This document shows positions 6,255-11,002 of a stretch of 11,002 nucleotides of DNA, in pieces; within the stretch, counting starts at the first letter, position 1; each line of letters begins with the position of its first letter. The notes under the pieces were generated by a model. It made no database searches. It had not been told where the DNA came from and was given only the letters and a program-made list of their open reading frames with translations. The position numbers were made by a program, and so were the translations under genes. Source of the DNA: Actinomycetota bacterium (GTDB lineage: Bacteria > Actinomycetota > Actinomycetes > Nanopelagicales > Nanopelagicaceae); NCBI GenBank assembly GCA_005787645.1, contig SYAM01000002.1:1-11002 (forward strand). The letters are read 5' to 3'.

Positions 6255-7655
6255 TTAGAGAGACTTGAGCGCGCCCACAACTTTTGTCAGCGAAGCCTTC
6301 GCATCACCAAAGAGAAGTGTGGTCTTAGGGTCGTAGAGCAGTTCATTCTCGATTCCAGCAAACCCTGGGCGCATTGAACGCTTTAAGAAGATGATGTTGC
6401 CCGATTGTTGAACATCAAGAATAGGCATGCCGTAGATCGGACAGCCAGGGGTGGTTTTTGCAGCAGGATTGACCACATCATTAGCGCCAATAACTATCGA
6501 AACATCGGTCTGCGGGAAGGTTGGATTTATCTCATCCATCTCCACCAATTGGTCATATGGAACATTTGCTTCAGCAAGCAACACGTTCATATGTCCTGGC
6601 ATACGACCTGCAACAGGGTGAATCCCATACGCAACATCAATACCTTTAGCAGTTAAAAGATCAGCCAACTCACGGACGGTATGTTGCGCTTGTGCAACAG
6701 CAAGACCAAATCCAGGAACAATAACAACGCGTCGAGCGTAATTGAGCAAAATTGCTACATCTTCGGCAGAACCAGATTTAACAGGACGGGTATCAGTTGC
6801 TCCTGCAGCAGTTGCAGTAGCAGTGAATGCACCAAAAAGGGTGCCAAAGAGTGAACGTCCCATCGCCTCTGCCATCAAACGAGTCAAGATAGTTCCAGAG
6901 GCGCCCACAAGCGTTCCCGCCACGATTAACAAGGTCGCCTCTAAAACATAACCGCTCGCGGCAACAGTCAAACCTGTAAAGGCATTAAGTAATGAGATAA
7001 CAATCGGAACATCTGCTCCACCAACAGGCAGCACAAACAAGATTCCAAAGAGCGCGGAGAGGCCCATCAACACCAAGACCGATGTCGTATCTGCTGCCGC
7101 GTAAACCCACCCGCTACAAAGAAGAATCGCAACTAAATTTCCTGCGATGACAAAGCGACCACCAGGGAAAATCACCGGGCGCGTAGTCATTAATTCTTGT
7201 AACTTCAAGAAGGTAACAATCGATCCAGTAAATGAAGTAGTGCCTACAACCACCGTGAAAATAGTTGCAATGAGAATCGCAGCACCAATTGCACCTCCCT
7301 TCTCGGCAGCCTCTTCGCCTAATTTCAAATATTCGACAATCGCCACGAGCGCAGCGGCGCCGCCACCAACTCCGTTGAAAAGCGCTACCAATTGGGGCAT
7401 CTGAGTGAGTTGAACTTTGCGGGCAGCAGGTACCCCGATAACCAATCCCAGAACAATTGCTCCAAGAATTAGTGGCAGATTTTTCAGCGGTAATTGGTCG
7501 CCATAGAAGAAGACCACCAACGTTGCGATAGTCGCACCAGCGGCACCAATGAGATTTCCGCGACGAGCGGTTTTGGGGTGTGAGAGGCCTTTCAGCGCGA
7601 GGATGAAGCAGGCGGCGGCGACTAGCCCGATGAGGTCATAGAGGTCTCGGCTCAC
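6255..7655 (-). CDS. pntB: NAD(P) transhydrogenase subunit beta PntB
   Basis: PntB is the membrane and NADP(H)-binding subunit of the proton-translocating transhydrogenase, which drives NADH plus NADP to NADPH by proton influx. The product is 466 aa, the family's usual length. Residues 1 to about 260 hold many hydrophobic segments forming the proton channel. The NADP domain is C-terminal, with PGFGLAVAQAQ (about 314-324), HPVAGRMPGH (346-355), GANDVVNP (390-397) and KRSMRPGFAG. In the channel, ALFNGVGGG places Asn94 where E. coli PntB has its channel histidine, an arrangement I recall from other bacterial and mitochondrial enzymes. The start is GTG at 7655, directly abutting the TAG stop of pntAb. 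GAGGTG (plus-strand 7662-7667), 6 bases upstream and inside pntAb, serves as ribosome binding site, so translation is coupled. Confidence 0.96.
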   Translation of the reverse strand: MSRDLYDLIGLVAAACFILALKGLSHPKTARRGNLIGAAGATIATLVVFFYGDQLPLKNLPLILGAIVLGLVIGVPAARKVQLTQMPQLVALFNGVGGGAAALVAIVEYLKLGEEAAEKGGAIGAAILIATIFTVVVGTTSFTGSIVTFLKLQELMTTRPVIFPGGRFVIAGNLVAILLCSGWVYAAADTTSVLVLMGLSALFGILFVLPVGGADVPIVISLLNAFTGLTVAASGYVLEATLLIVAGTLVGASGTILTRLMAEAMGRSLFGTLFGAFTATATAAGATDTRPVKSGSAEDVAILLNYARRVVIVPGFGLAVAQAQHTVRELADLLTAKGIDVAYGIHPVAGRMPGHMNVLLAEANVPYDQLVEMDEINPTFPQTDVSIVIGANDVVNPAAKTTPGCPIYGMPILDVQQSGNIIFLKRSMRPGFAGIENELLYDPKTTLLFGDAKASLTKVVGALKSL

Positions 7656-7973
7656 CTATTTCACCTCACCCGATTTATCGCTATCAGATGGCCTCTTCTT
7701 CGGCTTGAACATCTCCAACATTCGATCGGTAACGACGAAGCCACCGACCATATTGATTGTTGCCAGCACAATGGCAAGTAGTGAAAGGGTGAGCTGTAAT
7801 GAGTTTTCACTATGTGATGCAACGATGATTGCACCCACCAAGATAACGCCGTGAATTGCATTCGCACCGCTCATCAACGGGGTGTGAAGGGTTGAAGAGA
7901 CTTTCGACACTACTTCAAAGCCGACAAATACTGCCAAGACGAAGATAGAAATCAACGCAAGACCGCTACTCAT
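7656..7973 (-). CDS. pntAb: NAD(P) transhydrogenase subunit alpha 2 (PntAb)
   Basis: This is the small membrane subunit of the transhydrogenase, equal to the C-terminal membrane part of E. coli PntA but encoded separately, as in Rhodospirillum and Thermus. The 105-aa product has three hydrophobic segments (about 5-22, 36-54 and 60-82) and a charged C-terminal tail. The segment LHTPLMSGANAIHG carries H30 and H41; H41 lies where the Thermus alpha-2 subunit has a histidine proposed for proton transfer (His42, from memory). With Asn94 in PntB this is a consistent channel arrangement. Its ATG overlaps the stop of pntAa by four bases (ATGA) and its stop touches the pntB start, so the three genes are translationally coupled and their products should assemble in fixed ratio. 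Confidence 0.94.
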   Translation of the reverse strand: MSSGLALISIFVLAVFVGFEVVSKVSSTLHTPLMSGANAIHGVILVGAIIVASHSENSLQLTLSLLAIVLATINMVGGFVVTDRMLEMFKPKKRPSDSDKSGEVK

Positions 7974-9121
7974 CGCCCACCTCCACTTGCATTGGAGAGC
8001 GCTGCCTTCGCGCCTTCATGTCGAATCTCGCCTTCATGAGTCACAGCGCTCGCCGCGATGATCTCGTCGTCGAAATCGAGATGGAGCGAACTCTTGCCCT
8101 CTTCGCTTTTTACCATCAACATCAGAAGGTTCATGCAGTTCTTGGCAAAGAGTTGAGAGGCATGAAATGGCAATTGGCTTGGCACATCTTTACCGCCCCA
8201 GATTCGAACTCCATCTCTGTAGATAATTTCCCCTGGTTGCGATCCTGCGACATTGCCTCCACTTTCGGCAGCAAGATCTACGATTACTGAACCCGATTTC
8301 ATCGCAGCCACCATCTCCTCCGTGACCAATCTCGGCGCAGGGCGACCAGGAACTGCAGCGGTCGTAATGACCACATCAGCGCTGGCTAAGAACGGTGTGA
8401 GAAGTTCACGTTGTTTTGCCGCACGTTCTTCGCTCATCTCGCGCGCATATCCGCCCGCGCCTTCAAGAGCCTCTAACTTCAAATCGATAAATGTTGCGCC
8501 CATTGAACGAACTTCATCTGCGGAGGAGGGACGAACATCGTATGCAGAGACAACAGCGCCTAATCGGCGTGCGGTTGCAATCGCTTGTAGTCCAGCGACA
8601 CCTGCACCAAGGACTACGACATTTGCTGGAGTGACTGTTCCTGCTGCGGTCATCAGTAATGGGAAGAATCGTGGCGATAGTTCAGCGGCTACCAGCGCTG
8701 CTCGATATCCGGCGCAAAGCGCCTGCGAGGTAAGTGCATCCATCGATTGTGCCCTAGAGATACGGGGGACGAGTTCGAGAGAGAACGAGGTAGCGCCCGC
8801 TTGTGCTGATGCGCTAATCGCATCCAGCGAGTGGTTGGGAGCGAGGAAGGAAATTGTGATTGCACCCTTTTTTAGCTGGGCAAATTGTGCAGGAGTTAAA
8901 GGATTCACGGAGAGTACAACATCGGCTTTGCTGATCTCATTTGCTGAACCGACCTGTGCCCCAGCGGCAATCATCGCCTGATCTTCTGCAAGCGCATCTG
9001 CACCTGCCCCTGACTCAACTGAAACAGTGAATCCAGCGCGAACATATTTGGTAATGACATCTGGGACTATGGCAACGCGCTTTTCGCCCGCTTGTGACTC
9101 TCGCGGAACAAATATCTGCAT
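7970..9121 (-). CDS. pntAa: NAD(P) transhydrogenase subunit alpha 1 (PntAa)
   Basis: This is the soluble NAD(H)-binding subunit of the transhydrogenase, 383 aa, matching separately encoded alpha-1 subunits. It has the alanine dehydrogenase/PntA fold. Visible motifs are VPRESQAGEKRVA at the N-terminus, RISRAQSMD (120-128) with the conserved Arg, Gln and Asp around the hydride-transfer site, the Rossmann glycines GAGVAG (172-177), and YDVRP (194-198) contacting the adenosine. No membrane segment is present; the C-terminus ends at a Gly-rich tail before pntAb. AGGGG (plus-strand 9128-9132) lies 6 bases before the ATG and supports the start. The gene begins 29 bp after argF on the same strand with no visible terminator between, so it may be transcribed from the argF promoter. 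Confidence 0.96.
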   Translation of the reverse strand: MQIFVPRESQAGEKRVAIVPDVITKYVRAGFTVSVESGAGADALAEDQAMIAAGAQVGSANEISKADVVLSVNPLTPAQFAQLKKGAITISFLAPNHSLDAISASAQAGATSFSLELVPRISRAQSMDALTSQALCAGYRAALVAAELSPRFFPLLMTAAGTVTPANVVVLGAGVAGLQAIATARRLGAVVSAYDVRPSSADEVRSMGATFIDLKLEALEGAGGYAREMSEERAAKQRELLTPFLASADVVITTAAVPGRPAPRLVTEEMVAAMKSGSVIVDLAAESGGNVAGSQPGEIIYRDGVRIWGGKDVPSQLPFHASQLFAKNCMNLLMLMVKSEEGKSSLHLDFDDEIIAASAVTHEGEIRHEGAKAALSNASGGGR

Positions 9122-9150
9122 CTACCACCCCTTTTAACCCTTTAAGAAGG

Positions 9151-10113
9151 CTATACGGTACCGCGAAGGTCCTTATTTATCAGGTGGAAGAGGAGCGCTT
9201 GAATAGTGGTTCTGCGGTGAAACGCTTGGCGCCAGACCACTGATTTAGCCCCATCAATCACTTCAGCAGTGACCTCTTGCCCGCGATGGGCAGGTAAACA
9301 GTGCATGAATATCGAGTCCGAGGCTGTGAGATCAAGCATCTTTTGGTTGACGGCAAATGGCGCTAGATCGCGCAACTTCTCAGATCGCACACTTTCGTCA
9401 TCACCCATAGACATCCAAACATCGGTGTAGAGCACACTTGCATCACGGACAGCGGACTCTGGGTCATGAGAGATCTCAATTGCACCACCATGTTCACGCG
9501 CAATCTTTTGCGCGCGATCAATGACAGCGTTGTTAGGCGCCCATTTACCTGGTGGGGTTGCTATAACGATATGCGCACCAAGGCGTGCGCCCATTAACAT
9601 CCAAGCGTTCGCCATATTGTTGCCATCACCAAGGTAAGTGAACTTTCTCCCCGAAACCTTCTTCCCAAATACCTCTCTTATGGTCACCCAATCTGCAAGA
9701 AGTTGGGTTGGGTGATCGTCATCCGTGAGCGCGTTTATTACGGGGATGCTCGCCCACTTCGCGAACTCGTTGACATCATCGTGTGCATAGGTTCGAATGA
9801 TGAATGCCTTTGCAAAGTTGCTAATAATCCGGGCGGTATCCGCGATCGTTTCGCCGCGCCCAATTTGCAACTCATCTCCGCGAACGAATATCGGAGTGCC
9901 ACCCAGGTGCGCCACAGCGCTCTCCGAGGCAAGTCGGGTTCTCGTGGATGCTTTATTCATATATATGACAACGCTCTCACCTGCGATGAAACTCGATTCG
10001 GAGAGCGGCTTCAGAGCAAAGCGCGCCGCAGAATCGAGCAGAACTTCTAGGTCATCCCGGCTGAGCGCATCCGAGCTCACCACATCTTTAAGGTGACCGT
10101 TGGCGAGAGTCAT
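9151..10113 (-). CDS. argF: Ornithine carbamoyltransferase
   Basis: This cytoplasmic enzyme makes citrulline from ornithine and carbamoyl phosphate, the sixth step of arginine synthesis. The product is 320 aa, normal for the family. The carbamoyl phosphate motif STRTR is at 56-60, the second phosphate/domain motif HPTQ at 134-137, the ornithine-side motif DGNNMAN at 163-169, DVWMSMG from 231, and the signature HCLPAHRG with the active-site cysteine C272 at 271-278. R300 in AFHR matches the C-terminal Arg of the usual AENR motif, here with Phe-His replacing Glu-Asn. The HCLP signature and DGNNMAN separate it from aspartate carbamoyltransferase. No other arg gene is in the window, and the next gene on its strand is pntAa. 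The start codon seems leaderless (see the -10 entry). Confidence 0.95.
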   Translation of the reverse strand: MTLANGHLKDVVSSDALSRDDLEVLLDSAARFALKPLSESSFIAGESVVIYMNKASTRTRLASESAVAHLGGTPIFVRGDELQIGRGETIADTARIISNFAKAFIIRTYAHDDVNEFAKWASIPVINALTDDDHPTQLLADWVTIREVFGKKVSGRKFTYLGDGNNMANAWMLMGARLGAHIVIATPPGKWAPNNAVIDRAQKIAREHGGAIEISHDPESAVRDASVLYTDVWMSMGDDESVRSEKLRDLAPFAVNQKMLDLTASDSIFMHCLPAHRGQEVTAEVIDGAKSVVWRQAFHRRTTIQALLFHLINKDLRGTV

Positions 10114-10120
10114 AGAGAGA

Positions 10121-10126
10121 AGGGTA
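10121..10126 (-). promoter_or_regulatory. Possible -10 element of a leaderless argF message
   Basis: On the minus strand TACCCT (form TAnnnT) ends 7 bases before the argF ATG, and no ribosome binding site lies in the intervening TCTCTCT. This fits transcription starting on or next to the start codon. No good -35 is visible, so confidence is limited. Confidence 0.35.
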
Positions 10127-10200
10127 CGCCTTCAACCTTTAGGCTTGTACCAGAGCACAAGGGCACCAGCGCACCAGAGGCAAATAGTGACGGGGGAGTT

Positions 10201-10434
10201 ATGAGTATCAGGGAGCGGATAGAGACGCTGGTCCGCCCGAAAAGTAGCGGTGTCGATGAGGGCGATCATGAGCGCTTTTCTCATTATGCAGATAAAGCGA
10301 AGATCACTGAATCTGCGATCACAGGCAAGGCGATTCGTGCGCTCTGTGGCAAGAAATGGGTCCCCACTCGTGACCCACAAAACTTTCCTATTTGCCCAAC
10401 ATGCGAAGAGATTTTCAGTCGTCTAAAGCAATAA
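10201..10434 (+). CDS. DUF3039 family protein
   Basis: This small actinobacterial protein of unknown function belongs to family DUF3039 by its pattern: DHERFSHYADK, then ITESAITG, RALCGKKWVP and RDPQNFPICPTCEEI. Three cysteines (one in ALCGK, two in CPTC) and a histidine in FSHY look like a zinc-ribbon site, suggesting a structural metal and perhaps nucleic acid or protein binding; that is inference. The start at ATG 10201 (77 aa) is chosen because the sequence resembles the family only from MSIRERIE on, and a longer frame would run into the divergent argF gene. GGGGGAG lies only 2 bases before the ATG, which is short for a ribosome binding site. The gene is divergent from argF with 87 bp between start codons and is followed after 10 bp by the GH18-like gene. 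Confidence 0.88.
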   Translation: MSIRERIETLVRPKSSGVDEGDHERFSHYADKAKITESAITGKAIRALCGKKWVPTRDPQNFPICPTCEEIFSRLKQ

Positions 10435-10435
10435 T
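10430..10435 (+). promoter_or_regulatory. Possible -10 element before the GH18-like gene
   Basis: AATAAT matches TATAAT in five of six bases and ends 9 bases before the ATG at 10445. It overlaps the DUF3039 stop codon. There is no ribosome binding site before 10445, so an own promoter with a very short or absent leader is plausible. Confidence 0.3.
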
Positions 10436-10444
10436 GCGCATATT

Positions 10445-11002
10445 ATGAATCAGAAGCCGACCGGATTCTTTGCATTCATCGCATACCGTGCACTCGGTGC
10501 ACTCGGTGCACTCAGTGCGCTCGCTTTGGTCGTCACGCTCACCTCTGTGCCTCCACTTGCATGGGGAAGTTCTCCCTCTCCTAGTGCAAGCCCGGATACC
10601 TCCAACGCCCCCACGACGATTACACCTCAACTCCAGACGAGTGCGAATCCTGCCGTTGGGGCTGGGAATAAACCAGCACGAAAGATCTATACCGGTTGGA
10701 TTCCTTATTACAGTGTCCGCGCTTCGGTTGCGCGTTCAATTGCCTACAAAGAGATGATGAGCGAAGTCTCTCCATTTTGGTATTCCCTCACTAGTTCGAA
10801 GACTATAAAGAATCAATTCACATCGGCTAATCCATCATTAAAGATGGCGGAGCAGGTTCAGCTCTTACGATCACAAGGATTGAAGATTCTCCCTGCAATC
10901 ACTGATGGGACCAAGAAATTGGTCTTATCGGGATACTTAGGAAAAGAAGGCACTCGCAAAGAAGTAGTTACGACTATTACCAACCTAGTCATCAATAATA
11001 AT
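10445..11002 (+). CDS. Secreted GH18-like glycoside hydrolase, 5' part
   Basis: The open frame runs from ATG 10445 to the right edge (186 codons) and is cut off there. It begins with a signal peptide: basic MNQKPTG, a long Ala/Leu stretch and VPPLAWG near residues 35-41, where cleavage is likely. A Ser/Pro/Thr-rich linker follows to about residue 78. From residue 80, KIYTGWIPYYS, the segment EVSPFWYSL, and LRSQGLKILPAITDG resemble the first strands of a GH18 barrel as in YaaH-type spore and wall hydrolases and chitinase-like proteins. The catalytic DxxDxDxE motif would lie beyond the edge, so activity cannot be judged. It is probably exported and acts on cell-wall sugar. Codons 15-26 are built from a 9-bp repeat. 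Confidence 0.75.
   Translation, partial: MNQKPTGFFAFIAYRALGALGALSALALVVTLTSVPPLAWGSSPSPSASPDTSNAPTTITPQLQTSANPAVGAGNKPARKIYTGWIPYYSVRASVARSIAYKEMMSEVSPFWYSLTSSKTIKNQFTSANPSLKMAEQVQLLRSQGLKILPAITDGTKKLVLSGYLGKEGTRKEVVTTITNLVINNN
10488..10523 (+). repeat. 9-bp tandem repeat inside a signal peptide
   Basis: Four copies of GTGCACTCG stand head to tail: two exact, the third ending in A, the fourth with G for A in the middle. In the gene frame they encode the Ala-Leu-Gly/Ser run of the signal peptide core. Each copy adds three residues, so slippage would change the length of the hydrophobic core without shifting the frame. Confidence 0.9.

Noticed and set aside
6225..6260. Terminator between the pirin gene and pntB
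   Set aside because: No stem longer than three base pairs and no T-run; only an 8-bp direct repeat is visible.
8253..8981. 242-codon plus-strand frame opposite pntAa
   Set aside because: It is the antisense shadow of a strongly supported gene, with low-complexity Ala/Ser/Thr composition and no family resemblance.
10415..10630. Minus-strand frame with TEC repeats (cysteine-rich)
   Set aside because: It is the antisense reading of the 9-bp repeat in the GH18-like signal peptide.

Overview
The window looks like a chromosomal segment of a small-genome actinobacterium, plausibly a freshwater Nanopelagicales (acI)-type lineage. Pointers seen in the sequence are the order C-terminal protease, smpB, ssrA; a DUF3039 protein; a DUF222/HNH endonuclease of the 13E12 type; several genes that appear to start leaderless; and a moderate base composition. 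The lineage is inferred from family content, not proven.

Layout. Positions 1-1669 hold a trans-translation block: the 3' part of an S41 C-terminal processing protease, smpB (ATG at 632), and the tmRNA gene ssrA (1302-1669), whose predicted tag ends in DYALAA. Directly behind the tmRNA 3' end is a 24-bp tandem repeat array (1687-1854) with five near-perfect internal copies. It is followed by a secreted protein of unknown function (preferred start 1950, end 3662) and, convergent to it with 3 bp between the stop codons, a DUF222/HNH endonuclease (3666-5051, minus). This stretch from the tmRNA end to about 5051 is the most accessory-looking part of the window.

From 5052 on the content is metabolic. 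A divergent promoter region with nested ATTGA/TCAAT palindromes precedes a pirin-family cupin (5199-6224, plus). On the minus strand, argF (ornithine carbamoyltransferase) is followed after 29 bp by pntAa, pntAb and pntB, the three-subunit proton-translocating NAD(P) transhydrogenase. These are tightly coupled (4-bp overlap, then abutting stop and start) and probably form one transcript. Divergent from argF are a 77-aa DUF3039 zinc-ribbon-like protein and the first 186 codons of a secreted GH18-like protein that runs off the right edge.

Functionally, protease, SmpB and tmRNA belong to protein quality control (the protease acts outside the membrane). The transhydrogenase makes NADPH from NADH using the proton gradient, and ArgF makes citrulline for arginine. 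I see no phage, CRISPR or recognised defence system. The least explained items are the repeat array abutting ssrA and the large secreted protein beside it.
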